From the NCBI GenBank assembly GCA_016415585.1, contig CP066552.1, forward strand, positions 2,294,001-2,358,000: a stretch of 64,000 nt of DNA, read 5' to 3'. Below, in pieces: positions 1 through 10,438 of the stretch. The first letter of the stretch is position 1. Every line of letters begins with the position of its first letter. Both the position numbers and the translations under genes were made by a program. The notes beneath the pieces were generated by a model. It saw only the letters and a program-made list of their open reading frames with translations, made no database searches and was not told the origin of the DNA. The DNA is from Pectobacterium carotovorum. Its GTDB lineage: Bacteria; Pseudomonadota; Gammaproteobacteria; Enterobacterales; Enterobacteriaceae.

Positions 1-190
1 TTTTTTCTAATGCCAGCGCTAATCATGTAATCGGTCTTGCTGGCATTACGGCATCAGGTTGCAACAATGCGCGTGATCAAAGGTCATGACGTGATGCCGC
101 TGCACTTTTTGGCTCCGGCGACGGCGATAGCGTCAATTTTAAAGTTCCTGAGCTGGTTCGTACGGGCGGCACTGAGTGGCGTATTCCGAA
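1..190 (+). other. Decayed phage DNA, possible tail-collar relic
   Basis: No intact gene is present. In broken plus-strand frames the stretch near 105-165 reads FGSGDGDSVNFKVPEL, which resembles the loop of phage tail-collar/tail-fibre proteins (GxGDG...F.VPDLRG). The frame is interrupted upstream. This is read as phage debris joined to the DUF1367-like relic that follows. The assignment is weak because only a short motif can be seen. Confidence 0.3.
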
Positions 191-199
191 AGCTGGTCA

Positions 200-486
200 C
201 TATGTTGATGGGGCAACGGCACAGCTTAAGCGCTGTTTTGACCCAGAGGTAGTTAAAACCAAAGATACTTACTTGAATCACGCCATGGTAAGAGCCAGAT
301 TTTACGATCTGGCACCTAATCCTTATGGTGGCACGCTTAAGCATAGCATTCGTCAACATGGGGCAAGAGAAGTTCGACAAGGTTTACCGCGGCGTATTTG
401 GCGTAATCTGGAATGAGACGTTGAGCCAGTATTTTGCTGATCAATATGAAATGGAACAAGCCGTTAGCCAACTGATGAACTTTTGA
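200..486 (+). pseudogene. DUF1367-like lambdoid phage protein, frameshifted relic
   Basis: The last 42 codons (358-486) read MGQEKFDKVYRGVFGVIWNE and end in EQAVSQLMNF. This resembles the C-terminal helix pair of DUF1367 proteins, which are encoded in the nin region of lambdoid phages, usually just upstream of a DUF1364 gene. Residues before this point (RARFYDLAPNPYGGTLKHS) lie in another frame, so a frameshift near 345 separates the two parts. A DUF1364-like relic follows directly, which supports the call. The family function is unknown, and the copy here cannot make a full protein. Confidence 0.5.
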
Positions 487-488
487 TT

Positions 489-759
489 ATGATAAGAAAA
501 TCTCCTGCTTTCAGAAACAAAGCGTTACGTGAGTCTGCCCGAGGGTAGGCTTGTACGTTGCAGATCTCTGGCATCTTTAACGGCAATCCAGAAACGACGG
601 TATTGTGTCATCTTCCGAGCCCTACACACGGTATGGGGTATAAAGGTGATGACTTCTGCAGTATAGGGTTGTTCGTTTTGCCATGATGTGATTAATGGGC
701 GTATGCCATATGACTGGTGGGGGAGGGAGCAGAAGCTTTGTTGCAGGCGTTGTATTTGA
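489..759 (+). pseudogene. DUF1364 (YbcO-like) phage nuclease-family relic
   Basis: Translation from ATG 489 starts MIRKSPAFRNKALRESARG and then hits a TAG where family members usually have a glutamine. It continues as CTLQISGIFNGNPETTVLCH and THGMGYKGDDFC, then shifts frame near 670 into CSFCHDVINGRMPYDWW, ending at 759. The pattern (SARGQ.C, GNPETTV..H, HGMGYK, C..CHDV.DGR) is that of DUF1364, a small Cys/His-rich family in lambdoid nin regions typified by E. coli DLP12 YbcO. One nonsense codon and one frameshift make it a pseudogene. Confidence 0.6.
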
Positions 760-803
760 CATTAAAAAATAGATTGCTACTTAAACTAGAATGGATTTAA
801 ATA

Positions 804-1319
804 ATGAGTAATGAAAATAAATTTGATGATGATAATATTTATTCTATTAGAAATGATATTATTTCAAAATATTTCTAAGCTAATCAATTGACGAATACCA
901 CATATAATGAGAGTTTGTTTGATGATAAAAAAGAATCATTGTTTGTATGTCTTTCTGCAAATTTCTTTAGACTTTACTCTAAAGATAAAATTAATTTAAA
1001 TAAGAATGCAAGATATAACATCCATCTTTTAAATAAAAAATTATTAAATGATGATTCTCTTGAAAGGTTAAAGGCATCAACTAAAGGTGAAATACCCAGT
1101 GAAATAATAGATGAGTTTTTAAAGAACATATTAAACATTTATGTGGAGGTCTCATTCTGGAGTGGTTATGATTATATTAATGAATTTGTTGGGCCAGATA
1201 AGTCTCATGTGGATTATGTTTGTAGTTTTTTCTTGCCTGAATCAAATATCGGCTATGAAGCCTACAAGATTGATTTTTTCTTTAAAAGTGCTAAGTTTTT
1301 TTTAGATGGAAAAAAATAG
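804..1319 (+). pseudogene. Orphan prophage protein, N-terminal half, interrupted
   Basis: The frame opens at ATG 804 (MSNENKFDDDNIYSIRNDII...) and meets TAA at 876. It continues in the same frame, with a possible restart at TTG 888, to TAG 1317-1319. The product is hydrophilic and AT-rich in codon use (many Lys, Asn, Ile), unlike the core genes. No family is recognised. At the 3' end an A7 run (1310-1316) precedes the stop, and a -1 shift there joins it exactly to the open frame that ends at 2065. One ancestral gene of about 420 codons probably spanned 804-2065. A working restart at 888 would give 143 residues. Confidence 0.5.
1310..1316 (+). other. A-AAA-AAA slippery heptamer at gene junction
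   Basis: In the frame of the upstream half the codons are GGA AAA AAA TAG. The seven A residues form a canonical -1 slippery heptamer right before the stop. Slipping back one base reads ATA GAT ACT and enters the open frame that continues to 2065. This is either a programmed frameshift site or a one-base homopolymer indel in a dying gene. The second reading is favoured by the in-frame stop at 876. Confidence 0.4.
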
Positions 1320-1396
1320 ATACTGCTTATGATTTAGTCATTAAAAATGAAAAAGTTGTAAATGATTTAGCATCTCAAATCAAGAGAGCTAAGAAT

Positions 1397-2065
1397 TTGC
1401 AGCGTGAGGTTGAAAAACTAGAAAGAGTTCTGAATAATTTGGAATCAACAGCGCAAATTAATGTTTTTACAAAAACTTTTGTGAAAATAAAAGATAGGAT
1501 ATTGTGTCAATTGACTGAGGGAAATAAAAGATATGACAAATTAATGCAGCGTGCAATATATACTCCACTGGTTGTTCTTTCTATATCAATTATTATTCAT
1601 GTTATAGCACCTGTTATCATGAAAATATGCGATTGGACACATTACGAATATTATATGCAGTTAGTTAGCTTTAACTTACAAAGTGCTATTTTTTATTCTT
1701 TACCTATCATTGCCTTCGAAATTATTTTGTTTTATTTTTCAAGAGTTGCATATGTTGAGGTGAAATCGTTCAAGACACAATTGGTTCAAATAGAACATCG
1801 CATTGCCTCTTGTGAATTTATCAGAAACTACATGAAGCAAAAAAATGAACATTTCGATAAAATTATTAGACTGAGCAATAATGAAGTGGCTAAGAAAATA
1901 TTTATTGATGGAGATAGTATCGGAAAAATCATTGGGTTTCCAAGCGATTTTGAAAAATTAATATTCAATCCTATTCAGATGAGTAGTGACAATATTCCAG
2001 CGGTATTAGATGGTGTCAATTCTATTGCTGAACTAGCAGGCAAGGTCATGGCGGCTAAGAAATAG
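1397..2065 (+). CDS. Orphan coiled-coil membrane protein (C-terminal half)
   Basis: The 222 codons from TTG 1397 begin with a charged heptad-like helix (QREVEKLERVLNNLE) and then carry two hydrophobic segments at about residues 53-75 and 90-115. A second helical, charged tail ends in KVMAAKK. The frame is open upstream to the A7 run at 1310-1316, so this is probably the C-terminal part of the gene that starts at 804 rather than an independent gene. No ribosome-binding site stands out before 1397. A helix, membrane hairpin, helix layout suits an inner-membrane protein; lysogenic conversion cargo is one possibility. No family is recognised. Confidence 0.45.
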   Translation: MQREVEKLERVLNNLESTAQINVFTKTFVKIKDRILCQLTEGNKRYDKLMQRAIYTPLVVLSISIIIHVIAPVIMKICDWTHYEYYMQLVSFNLQSAIFYSLPIIAFEIILFYFSRVAYVEVKSFKTQLVQIEHRIASCEFIRNYMKQKNEHFDKIIRLSNNEVAKKIFIDGDSIGKIIGFPSDFEKLIFNPIQMSSDNIPAVLDGVNSIAELAGKVMAAKK

Positions 2066-2206
2066 AACTCAATCAACGCCCTAAATACTATTGGTACTAA
2101 AGCCAAGCTGGAAACCCGCGTTGTGTGCCGTGTACCTTGTTCGCTACGTATTCTTGCTTCGTCAATAGATGGCGACAGAGATCTGCCGCCCATTTGTTGT
2201 GAAGAA

Positions 2207-2689
2207 TTAGTGTGTTTTAGGTGGCACTGCAACCGATGAACTGGGGGTGAAATAATCGCTATCTTCCACAATCGGAATATAAATCCTGACCCACTCGGTA
2301 CCTTCAACCATCTCCCAACTATGCCCTTCCCCCTGCGTATCGGCGGCAATCAAGACAGTCCCAGGAGAAAGCAGAAAAGTGGAACCATCGCTGACCCGAA
2401 ATTTCAACGTGCCTTTCAGCGTGATGACATATTGTTTGCGCGGTGCCGGGTGAACGTTCATCTCCCAGGCTTCAGTGGAATTACTAAGCCAAAATTTTTG
2501 CGCGGTAATTTTTTCCAGAGCGGGAACACTGCCTGTTACGAAGGCCGAGTGATTGTCTGGCGTATTGATCAGTTTGATGGCCGGTATCCGAGTTTCCTCC
2601 GGATGAGTTGGAGAGAGCGTTGCGGAATAAGCAGTAACGGAAACCAATAATCCGGCAAGCGCCAGAAGAAAACGCGATGTCTTTTTCAT
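2207..2689 (-). CDS. Secreted cupin-domain protein
   Basis: The product has 160 residues. A signal peptide of about 23 residues (Lys-rich start, hydrophobic core, likely cleavage after AYS) predicts export. Residues 70-135 contain cupin-like strands (WEMNVHPAPRKQYVITLKGT, then LLSPGTVLIAADTQGEGHSW). The histidine-rich first motif and the GTVLIAAD/GHSWE second motif fit a small single-domain cupin. The ligand and reaction are unknown. The gene lies alone between the prophage remnant and a dehydrogenase relic, and its GC content resembles the core chromosome. Confidence 0.7.
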   Translation of the reverse strand: MKKTSRFLLALAGLLVSVTAYSATLSPTHPEETRIPAIKLINTPDNHSAFVTGSVPALEKITAQKFWLSNSTEAWEMNVHPAPRKQYVITLKGTLKFRVSDGSTFLLSPGTVLIAADTQGEGHSWEMVEGTEWVRIYIPIVEDSDYFTPSSSVAVPPKTH

Positions 2690-2941
2690 TTAAATAAAAT
2701 CCATATTGTTTACGCCCGATAAGCAGGCAACCCTATATGTCAGCCGTCTGTGTACGTCTTACAATGCTGGGATGGTACTGCTTGAGGGGATCCTTCACCA
2801 GATGGTTAAAGCAATCGCACTGATTGGTATATCACTTGATTTGCTTATATTCTATTCACAACCGGAGGGAGAGGCATCGGCAGGCGAGCACAAAATTGGG
2901 AACGGTGCCCCGATAGTGGCTCCATAGTGTGGTAGTGAGGC

Positions 2942-3166
2942 TTGTTTTGGGATGAACCCAAAAATAATACGAGACTGGACTATGTTCTCTATTCAACGGC
3001 TCCCGATCCGACACAGCCTATTTTAATCGCTGGTGAACCGGAACGTATTTCGCAGGCGCAACGTAACGCTGATGGTATTGATTTGTCCGATCAGGAGTGG
3101 CAGAAAATCGTGGAGGCGGGGATCGCTTTGGGGATGAATCCGGCCGAATTCGCGTTAATAGCATAA
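2942..3166 (+). pseudogene. C-terminal relic of Ldh_2-family (YiaK-like) dehydrogenase
   Basis: The reading frame ends in ILIAGEPERISQAQRNADGI, then LSDQEWQKI and GMNPAEFALIA. This matches the end of malate/L-lactate/2,3-diketogulonate dehydrogenases of the Ldh_2 family, which finish with PGE...R...GI.L....W..I. Only the last 60-70 residues of a family whose members have about 330-360 remain, and no catalytic or NAD-binding part is present upstream. It is probably the remainder of a deletion that removed most of the gene. Confidence 0.5.
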
Positions 3167-3205
3167 TATTATTCAGGAGAAGACAATAATCGGGAGACGG
3201 GGCTG

Positions 3206-3901
3206 ATGCGGGGATGGGTAATCGTTGTGGTGATACTGGGGGCGTTAGTCGCTCTGGCACCCTGGATCCAACGTCAACTCCCGCCCGGCTATGATCCCCT
3301 TTCTCCGCTGTCCGTCGATGACCCGCCTACGTTTATTACCCGGCTAAAAATGAAGTCTGTCGCCAACGATCCTGAAGCCTGTTTGACCGTGTTAAAGCAG
3401 GCGCAGGAGAGCGGGCGTCTGCGATTCTCCGAGGCCAATGACATCAATGGACAATGTCCGGTCGCGTCACCCGTGCAGATACAAGGCTTTGGTACGGTCA
3501 GGCTCAGTTCCAGTTTTCTTGCCAGTTGTCCGTTGGCGCTGAGTAGCACTATGTTTGTTTCGCAAATTGCGGTGCCGCAGGCGCAGTCGCTTGGCACGTC
3601 GCTAGCGCGCATCGACCATATGGGCAGCTATGCCTGTCGAAATGTTTATCACCGACCGGAAGGACGTTTGAGCGAGCATGCGACGGCGGACGCATGGGAT
3701 ATTGCTGCTTTTCGTCTCTCTGACGGTCGGCAGATTAGCGTCCTGAATCAGTGGTCAGAAGCGGACGATCGCGGCAGCTACTTGCGTAACACATTCAGGG
3801 AAAGCTGTCGTTTTTTCGGTAACTCGCTGGGGCCGGAATACAATGCCGCACACGCTAATCACTTTCATTTTGGCATGCGCGGTTTTGGTGTGTGTCGATG
3901 A
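3206..3901 (+). CDS. Extensin-like, M15/LAS-type periplasmic protein
   Basis: The product has 231 residues. An N-terminal hydrophobic helix (residues 3-19) is a signal anchor or uncleaved signal. The rest matches the extensin-like C-terminal domain of proteobacteria, a relative of LAS metallopeptidases. Visible metal-site motifs are LSEHATADAWDIA (His, then Asp) and NAAHANHFHFGMR near the C-terminus. Several cysteines suggest disulfides in the periplasm. A role in cell-wall peptide processing is an inference from fold only. It converges on yebW. Confidence 0.8.
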   Translation: MRGWVIVVVILGALVALAPWIQRQLPPGYDPLSPLSVDDPPTFITRLKMKSVANDPEACLTVLKQAQESGRLRFSEANDINGQCPVASPVQIQGFGTVRLSSSFLASCPLALSSTMFVSQIAVPQAQSLGTSLARIDHMGSYACRNVYHRPEGRLSEHATADAWDIAAFRLSDGRQISVLNQWSEADDRGSYLRNTFRESCRFFGNSLGPEYNAAHANHFHFGMRGFGVCR

Positions 3902-3920
3902 GAATACTCAGGCGGGAAAA

Positions 3921-4112
3921 CTAAAAATCAGCGTACTCCTGGGCGGGGATCCAGAAGCCATCAATATACTCTTCAATGGGGAAGCAACCCGCGCGGCGCA
4001 GGCGCTGTTCATCCATCGCTTGCAGACATTGCGCTTCGGTGTTGTAGGCACCAACGACCAAGTCGTCACAGCCATGCCCGAGATAACAAACAAATATCAC
4101 TAACGCAAACAT
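3921..4112 (-). CDS. yebW: DUF1482 family small protein YebW
   Basis: The 63 residues starting MFALVIFVCYLGHGCDDLVV and ending FWIPAQEYADF match E. coli YebW nearly residue for residue along the chain, including the conserved cysteines. The function is unknown. The first 12 residues are hydrophobic and may act as a signal or membrane segment. As in other enterobacteria it lies beside rsmF (yebU). Confidence 0.9.
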   Translation of the reverse strand: MFALVIFVCYLGHGCDDLVVGAYNTEAQCLQAMDEQRLRRAGCFPIEEYIDGFWIPAQEYADF

Positions 4113-4141
4113 GCTGTTCTCCAGACATTACCGATTTTCTC

Positions 4142-4268
<127 letters not shown>

Positions 4269-4362
4269 TACGTCGGAATAATTGTAGATGAAAATCAGTG
4301 AGGAAAGAGAGAATGGGCGGTTCATCAGGTGGTTTTATCGCCACCTGATGTAGAAACCGCAT

Positions 4363-5817
4363 TTATTCTTTAGAAAGAGGCTGGGCGGAGGCTGCGCCAT
4401 CCCGCACTAAGTCGCGCGGCAGGCTGTTTTTTATCCGGCTGCTGATGCGTTTTGCCAGACCGACAGATGTGTTCTGGTAGGTTAAAATCAGCTCATCCGC
4501 AGCAGGAAGCGGTTCCGGATAACTGTCTTTACCTTGAAACCACTCGCAGGCGATGCGATCGGTCAGCGCGTAGGCATTGTCTGCATTCGGATCGGCCAGC
4601 GCGACAACCGCTTCATGCTGCCAGCGGAAACCTTTAGGGAAGCGTTCAGCAAGCTTAATGCCAATACGTGAGAATTTGATATTGCCGAAAGCGGAAGTTA
4701 GCGCCGCAGGGAAGAGCCAGATTTCGCTATCACGCTGCCACAGTTGAAGTAACGTATCATCCCAGTGAATACCCTGTTTACCTGCTGCCTGTGCGAGTAA
4801 CGCAGCCTCTTTGGGGGCAACCGGAGAAAATGGAAATTTACCGACTTTATAACCCGGACGCGGCAGGGGCGGCACGCTGGCGGTTTTCCGTAAGCGGGCA
4901 ACAAAGAAGCCTTCGCTGTCATAAATCTGTGGGAAGACGTGCAGGAAGCCTTCTTCCGTTGTGGCGCGTTCGGCGTCGGCGAAGAGATCGTGTAACGATT
5001 CAAATTCGCATGCATCAGGAAACTGCGCCTGTAGCCAATGGCAGACCTGCTGGTTTTCGTGCCTATTCAGCGTACAGGTAGAGTAAATCATCACGCCGCT
5101 GGGCTTCAGAGCATGAAACGCGCTCAGAATCAGGTCGCGCTGTGTGGCAGCAATATCGGTAATGCTCTCTTGCGACCAGTGGCTCATCGCCGCCGGATCC
5201 TTACGCACCACGCCTTCACCCGAACATGGGGCATCCAGCAGAATCGCATCAAAATACTCCGGCAGTGCCGCGCCGAAAACCCGCCCGTCGAAGTGTGTAA
5301 TCGCGGTATTGCTGACGCCGCAGCGGCTGATGTTGGCATGCAACACTTTTACCCGGCTGGCTGAATACTCATTGGCGATGATAGCCCCTTCATTATTCAG
5401 TCTCGCCGCAATCTGCGTTGTCTTGGAGCCCGGCGCAGCCGCGACGTCCAAAACCGTTTCAAGCGCATCGTTACGATGGAACAGGGCGCTGACGGGCAGC
5501 ATGGAGCTGGCTTCCTGAATATAAAGCAGTCCGCTCAGGTGCTCCAGCGTATTGCCTAGCCGCGTATTTTCTTCTTCTGCATTCAGCAGCCAGAAACCTT
5601 CCTGACACCAGGGAATCGGCTCAAGTTGCCAGCCATAGGGTTGCACGAGCTGAAGAAAGGCATCGACGCTGATTTTTAACGTATTCACGCGGATGCTCCG
5701 ACGCAGCGGACGCTGGCAGGCGGCAATAAAATCCTCCATCGAAAGCGATGAAGGCATGATGTCCCGCATGGTGTCGAGAAATTCAGCAGGCAGGTTGGCT
5801 GGGGTAAATTTTGCCAC
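4363..5817 (-). CDS. rsmF: 16S rRNA m5C1407 methyltransferase RsmF
   Basis: The product has 484 residues, about the length of E. coli RsmF/YebU. It methylates C5 of cytosine 1407 in 16S rRNA on the 30S subunit. The SAM-binding motif [10 protein letters not shown] is at 124-133. The two family cysteines are in DAPCSGEG (C198) and [11 protein letters not shown] (C248); C248 is the expected nucleophile and C198 assists product release. The C-terminal part is the PUA-like RsmF extension. It is transcribed alone, with an ERIC element downstream. Confidence 0.95.
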   Translation of the reverse strand: MAKFTPANLPAEFLDTMRDIMPSSLSMEDFIAACQRPLRRSIRVNTLKISVDAFLQLVQPYGWQLEPIPWCQEGFWLLNAEEENTRLGNTLEHLSGLLYIQEASSMLPVSALFHRNDALETVLDVAAAPGSKTTQIAARLNNEGAIIANEYSASRVKVLHANISRCGVSNTAITHFDGRVFGAALPEYFDAILLDAPCSGEGVVRKDPAAMSHWSQESITDIAATQRDLILSAFHALKPSGVMIYSTCTLNRHENQQVCHWLQAQFPDACEFESLHDLFADAERATTEEGFLHVFPQIYDSEGFFVARLRKTASVPPLPRPGYKVGKFPFSPVAPKEAALLAQAAGKQGIHWDDTLLQLWQRDSEIWLFPAALTSAFGNIKFSRIGIKLAERFPKGFRWQHEAVVALADPNADNAYALTDRIACEWFQGKDSYPEPLPAADELILTYQNTSVGLAKRISSRIKNSLPRDLVRDGAASAQPLSKE

Positions 5818-5961
5818 GGCGTGGTTCCGTACAGGTTATTCAGTAAAACGAGGGGAAGAAGCGGCGAAGTGTAGCACGGATCCTTCATACATCATGTGAA
5901 AACGGCAAAGCGACGCGTGAAAACGACAGGGCAACGATCGCTGCCCTGTCCGGTGGTGAGG

Positions 5962-8601
5962 TTAATTATTCGGTGTCGGAATCGCCGTACCCCATTGCCG
6001 CCACTCTTTGGGCTCTTCGTTCCTCAGCAGGAAATGTTTTCCTTCCTGTGCTTTGGGGGCGAGCGGCGTGCTGGGTGGCGTGGCAAACGCGATACCGCCG
6101 CGAATGAACTGCTGGAAGGTTCCGCTCTTGATGACGCCCCCCGTCAGGCCGAATTCCAGGTTGTAACCCGAAGCCAGCCAGAAGACGGAATTGTCGCGTA
6201 CCAGATGCTGATAGCGTTTGCTGATGCGCAGCGACACGGCGATACGATCCGAAAGCGTGCCCAGCGACAGCCCAGTTACCGTACCGACTTCAATACCGCG
6301 GAACAGCACTGGCGTACCGACCTGCAATGCGCCTGCTTCTGGCGCATCAACGCTGATATTCAAGCCGTCCTGATAGCGAGAGTCGGAGATAGTGGCCTGT
6401 TGCAGCTCAAAATTGCGCGTTACGCTGCCGTTACCCGGCTCGACGTTGATATAAGGCTGGAATAGCGTTTCCAGATGATTCACACCAGCGGCGGAAATTT
6501 CTGGCGTAACGACGGAAAAACGTGTCCCGGAGCGAGCGAAATTACGCACATATTCAGGGTAGAGTACGGCCTGCACCAGCACTTCGTTACGCTGATCGGA
6601 CAACTTCAGCGAATCCAACTGACCGATATCGATTCCCAGATAGCGGATCGGCATGCCCGGCGCGAGTTTGCTGGCATCGTAGGTACGTAGAATGATGCGG
6701 CTCCCCACGGCGCGCGCCGCCGTTTCGTTGTTGTAGAGGACGCGTTTACCGCCTTTAATTTCCGGTGCACCTTCCAGATTATCAAAACTGATCGCACCTT
6801 TAAGCGCTCGGTTCAGCGGGGAGGCTTGCACGGTCAGGCCCGACGTATTCAACTGCACACGAGCCCCGCCTTCTGCCCAGAACACGCTGTTTTCCGTCAG
6901 CAGTTTGCGGTGTTCAGGGCGAATATAAACCTCAACCTCAAAGGTATCCGCCTTCGGCCGTACCCGCATGATTTCGCCGACCTGGAACTTACGGTACAGC
7001 ACGATGGATCCATCCTGAATATCCGGCAGGCTGTCGGTCACTAAGGTGAGAGTCGGAGAAGGCGTGGCACCGCGAATGCCTTCCTCGGCTTTTTCGAGAT
7101 CGCTGAACAGCGGATAGCGAGCCTGAACGTCACCTTTGCTGCCCGGTAAAACCTGAATACCGCCGCTTACCCATTCTTGCGCGCTGGCACCCAGCACTTG
7201 AATCCCATCCAGCCCCATCTTCACATTCACGCGGCTGTTAACGATGAATTTGCTGTCGCGGTGTAATAGCTGGCGATATCGTGGCTCGATCACCAAAAGG
7301 AAGCTGACACCTTGTTCGTCCAGCGTGCGCTTCACGACCTGACCGACCTGCACGCCGTGCAACAGCACGGGTTGACCGCTATCAATGCCATAGCTTTGTG
7401 CGGCTGTGAGCTGAATAGAAAGCGCGCCGGGCTGGGTGAGCTGCTGTTGTCCGCTATCCAGCACGTCAAAATGCTGGCGTGGTTCGCCTTCACCGGGAAT
7501 GAGCGTCAGCGTTGGGCCGCTCAGCAGACGTGAAACATTCAGATCGCTGAGCGAAAGCTGAGGTTTACTGAGTTCGATACGTGTGCCTTCCCGCATCAGC
7601 GAAACCACGGAAGGATCGATGATGAGCTCCCCGCTGACCTTGCCATCGTCTGGGCTCAGCGTGATTTTACTCAGAGTGCCGACTTCCAGTCCCTGATACA
7701 TCAGCGGGGTGCGGCCTTCGGATAGGCTGTCGCCAGAAGGTAAATCCAGCGTAATTTTCACACCGCGCTGGCTCTGTGCCAGATCGGGGTAGAGGCGGTA
7801 GGATTGCTCGGCACCGGCATCCTCGCTCTCTTCCGGCGAATCGAACGCGATCGCACCGTTCACCAACGCCGCCAGATTTTCCATCTCAATTTTTGCGCCG
7901 CTGACGCTGATGTCGGCATTAAAGCCGGACACATTCCAGAAGCGGCTGTTCTTCTTCACCAGATGGGTAAAGCGGCGTTCCACCAGCACGTCAATCATCA
8001 CACCGCGGCGATCCTGAGAAACCGTGTAATCGTAGACTTTCCCTACTGGAATTTTACGGTAGTAAACCAGTGAGCCGGTATTCAGTGAACCCAGATCGTC
8101 CGCATGGAGATGAATCAGCAGTTCTCCGGTATTCACGCGGTATTTGGGTTGTGTATCCAGTGCAGAAAAGTGCTCTTGCGGCTCGCCAGAACCGGGCATC
8201 ATCCCGATGTAGTTACCGCCCACCAGTGCATCCAGCCCAGAAACGCCAGCGAGAGACGCTTTCGGGGTAACCAGCCAGAACTGCGTGCCGCTGCGTAACG
8301 CTTCCTTCATATCGCTTTTGATACTGGCTTCGACCTGTATGGTGCGCAGATCTTCACTCAGCTTGATATTTTGCACGGTGCCGACTTCAACGCCCTGATA
8401 GCGCACGGGCGTACGCCCGGCGACAATGCCGTCAGCGGAGACAAAATCGATGGTGACCGTTGCGCCTCGTTCCTGTTGGTTGGTGTAAATCAGCCAACCA
8501 GCAATCATCAGCGCAATCAGCGGCAGCAGCCAAAACGGCGACAGGCGACGCTTGCTTTTCACGGTAGCTTCGGTTGGTGTACTGGACGTATTATCTTGCA
8601 T
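5962..8601 (-). CDS. letB: MCE-family lipid tunnel protein LetB (YebT)
   Basis: The product has 879 residues (E. coli YebT has 877). After a short cytoplasmic stretch there is one transmembrane helix (about 23-40, [17 protein letters not shown]). Seven MCE repeats follow, recognisable by the recurring phrase [12 protein letters not shown] / [12 protein letters not shown] / [12 protein letters not shown] at the start of each. In E. coli these rings stack into a tube that spans the periplasm and carries lipids between the membranes. It overlaps the 3' end of letA by 11 bp, so the two are translated together. Confidence 0.95.
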   Translation of the reverse strand: MQDNTSSTPTEATVKSKRRLSPFWLLPLIALMIAGWLIYTNQQERGATVTIDFVSADGIVAGRTPVRYQGVEVGTVQNIKLSEDLRTIQVEASIKSDMKEALRSGTQFWLVTPKASLAGVSGLDALVGGNYIGMMPGSGEPQEHFSALDTQPKYRVNTGELLIHLHADDLGSLNTGSLVYYRKIPVGKVYDYTVSQDRRGVMIDVLVERRFTHLVKKNSRFWNVSGFNADISVSGAKIEMENLAALVNGAIAFDSPEESEDAGAEQSYRLYPDLAQSQRGVKITLDLPSGDSLSEGRTPLMYQGLEVGTLSKITLSPDDGKVSGELIIDPSVVSLMREGTRIELSKPQLSLSDLNVSRLLSGPTLTLIPGEGEPRQHFDVLDSGQQQLTQPGALSIQLTAAQSYGIDSGQPVLLHGVQVGQVVKRTLDEQGVSFLLVIEPRYRQLLHRDSKFIVNSRVNVKMGLDGIQVLGASAQEWVSGGIQVLPGSKGDVQARYPLFSDLEKAEEGIRGATPSPTLTLVTDSLPDIQDGSIVLYRKFQVGEIMRVRPKADTFEVEVYIRPEHRKLLTENSVFWAEGGARVQLNTSGLTVQASPLNRALKGAISFDNLEGAPEIKGGKRVLYNNETAARAVGSRIILRTYDASKLAPGMPIRYLGIDIGQLDSLKLSDQRNEVLVQAVLYPEYVRNFARSGTRFSVVTPEISAAGVNHLETLFQPYINVEPGNGSVTRNFELQQATISDSRYQDGLNISVDAPEAGALQVGTPVLFRGIEVGTVTGLSLGTLSDRIAVSLRISKRYQHLVRDNSVFWLASGYNLEFGLTGGVIKSGTFQQFIRGGIAFATPPSTPLAPKAQEGKHFLLRNEEPKEWRQWGTAIPTPNN

Positions 8602-9868
8602 TGTTATTCCACATCAGTCGGCTATCCAGCCATTCAACGGCAAGGATAGTGAGAATCACCGCTGCGCCAAAGTAAAAAGCAGCAGGCCCCATGGTGAAAG
8701 CGAGGAGTTGATCGCGGTTGACGAGCGACATTGTCAGGGCAATCACGAATAAATCGAGCATGGACCAGCGGCCGATCCAACGGATAACGCGCAGCATCTT
8801 CATGCGCATCATTATGTTGCCTTCCGATCGGAGATGGATACTCACCAGCAGCCCGAAAAGCACAATAACCTTAGTAAACGGCACCAGAATACTGGCGATA
8901 AAGACCACCAGCGCGACCGGAACATTGCCTGACGCGAGCGAAAGAATACCGGAGAAAATCGTGTCTTCCGTGCGTGCGCCGTTGACATAAATAATTGATA
9001 TGGGCAATAGGTTAGCGGGAAACAGTAAAATGATGGAAGCAATCAGTGCTGCCCAGGATTTTTGCAGGCTGTGCCGCTGGCGTAAGCGAAGCGGAATATG
9101 GCAACGAGGGCAGCGCTCCCGATTGTCTGGCGAACTGGTGAAATGGCAGGACAGACAGATTCGATAGCGATCCGGCGAAATCAACGGCCTCATGCGCGGA
9201 TAAAACCGTTGCCAAAGCTGGTCGGTATTTAAGTGAATCAGCGTCAGCAGGCTTAAGATCATCAGCGCCAGAAAGGCGACCAGCCCGATTCCTGCCTGAA
9301 CATCCGCGAATTCTCGGACTTTGATTGCGGCAACGGCCATGCCGACCAGATAGATATCCAACATCATCCACTCTTTTAGCCGTTCTAGCATGAGCAGGAT
9401 GGGACGCAGGTTCATCCCGATTCGGGGAGCAAAAAACAGGTAGAGCAGAGAAAAAACGAGCGTAAGCGGTGCGCCTACAGTGCAGAAGGCGACCATACTT
9501 GCTGTGAGCGGATGCCCCTGACGAGTGATTTGCCAAATGCCTTCAAACAGGCTGGCATTAATGGTGACGCCCAGCAGGCGAATGCTAATCAACGGTTCAG
9601 TGAAGGCAAACGGCATGAGTACCAGCATGGCAACGGCCATCGCTGCTAGCCTGGATATGGGCCAGTCTCTGCCTGAACTAACTTTGGCATCGCAACGTGG
9701 ACAATTCGCTGTCTGGTTGCGCTTCAACGGCGGCAGTGCAAAAAAGGCATCGCATTCCGGACAGCGATGGTAGCGATCTAGGGTGGATACCGCACTTTTC
9801 GCGCCATCGATTAACGGCGGTCGCGGAGAGGGAAACGGCGCAGGGCTGGCTATATTATGTATTTTCAT
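8591..9868 (-). CDS. letA: PqiA-family inner membrane protein LetA (YebS)
   Basis: From ATG 9868 the product has 425 residues (E. coli has 427). An upstream in-frame ATG at 9952 would add 28 residues unlike the family, and AGGAAAG stands just before 9868. Two zinc-ribbon-like CxxC pairs are visible (CPECDAFF / CPRCDAK near the start; CLSCHF / CPRCHIPL in the middle). Each precedes a four-helix membrane module. It is the membrane partner of the LetB tunnel in lipid transport between membranes. The operon order is letA-letB. Confidence 0.93.
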   Translation of the reverse strand: MKIHNIASPAPFPSPRPPLIDGAKSAVSTLDRYHRCPECDAFFALPPLKRNQTANCPRCDAKVSSGRDWPISRLAAMAVAMLVLMPFAFTEPLISIRLLGVTINASLFEGIWQITRQGHPLTASMVAFCTVGAPLTLVFSLLYLFFAPRIGMNLRPILLMLERLKEWMMLDIYLVGMAVAAIKVREFADVQAGIGLVAFLALMILSLLTLIHLNTDQLWQRFYPRMRPLISPDRYRICLSCHFTSSPDNRERCPRCHIPLRLRQRHSLQKSWAALIASIILLFPANLLPISIIYVNGARTEDTIFSGILSLASGNVPVALVVFIASILVPFTKVIVLFGLLVSIHLRSEGNIMMRMKMLRVIRWIGRWSMLDLFVIALTMSLVNRDQLLAFTMGPAAFYFGAAVILTILAVEWLDSRLMWNNNAR

Positions 9869-9933
9869 CTTTCCTGCGATCCGGTGAAGGTGTTGGGTTC
9901 CGTTATATTCATGATGGATAGTGTGTTCACTGC

Positions 9934-10211
9934 TATACCCGCCATACATCAAGTTGCATGTGTATTGGTTGCATTACTCGGCTTTTGCTCCGTGGGGTCA
10001 CTGTAAGCCGCGTTCAATCTGCCTGACTGATTTGTCACTCACCCGAATACTTATCTGAGTAAGCCCCCTCGGGATGAAATGAGAAACATCCTGTCTCTTA
10101 CCAACGACGGGCCTCGTAACAAAGCTTATAAATAGGCCTAGCCCTAAGGGGCTAACGCTCTGTGGTGTTCAAACGTTAACGCTTGTCCTGAAGCTCGAAT
10201 TATTTAGGGTA
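9934..10211. repeat. Enlarged ERIC element, 278 bp
   Basis: The two ends (TATACCCGCCATACATCAAG and GCTCGAATTATTTAGGGTA) and the core (CACCCGAATACTTATCTGAG) are those of the 127-bp ERIC at 4142-4268. Roughly 60 bp are inserted left of the core (about 9974-10034) and roughly 90 bp right of it (about 10076-10170). It lies between the divergent letA and msrC genes. Confidence 0.8.
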
Positions 10212-10438
10212 GATTTAGTGTAACTGAAGGCTTAACGAATGATAAATTCATAATAAGGTTCTGATCTCTACCCGATATTATTTTGTCGGTGGAAATAGCA
10301 CGATATGCACGACAGCGTTACAGTAAAGCGGATGATTCTTCGCGCGAAGGCGCTAATCTTATGGCATTCTGTAACCGATGCTAATGCAGTCTGTGCGGGA
10401 ATGGTTCGCACTGTTTTGAAAAGACAACGATATACGTT

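Noticed and set aside
1975-2349. Minus-strand open frame of 124 codons
   Set aside because: It overlaps the end of the orphan membrane gene and the 3' end of the cupin gene antisense, has no ribosome-binding site, and its Arg/Ser-rich product looks like a shadow frame.
2706-2927. Plus-strand open frame of 73 codons before the dehydrogenase relic
   Set aside because: No similarity to the missing part of the Ldh_2 family and no ribosome-binding site; chance frame.
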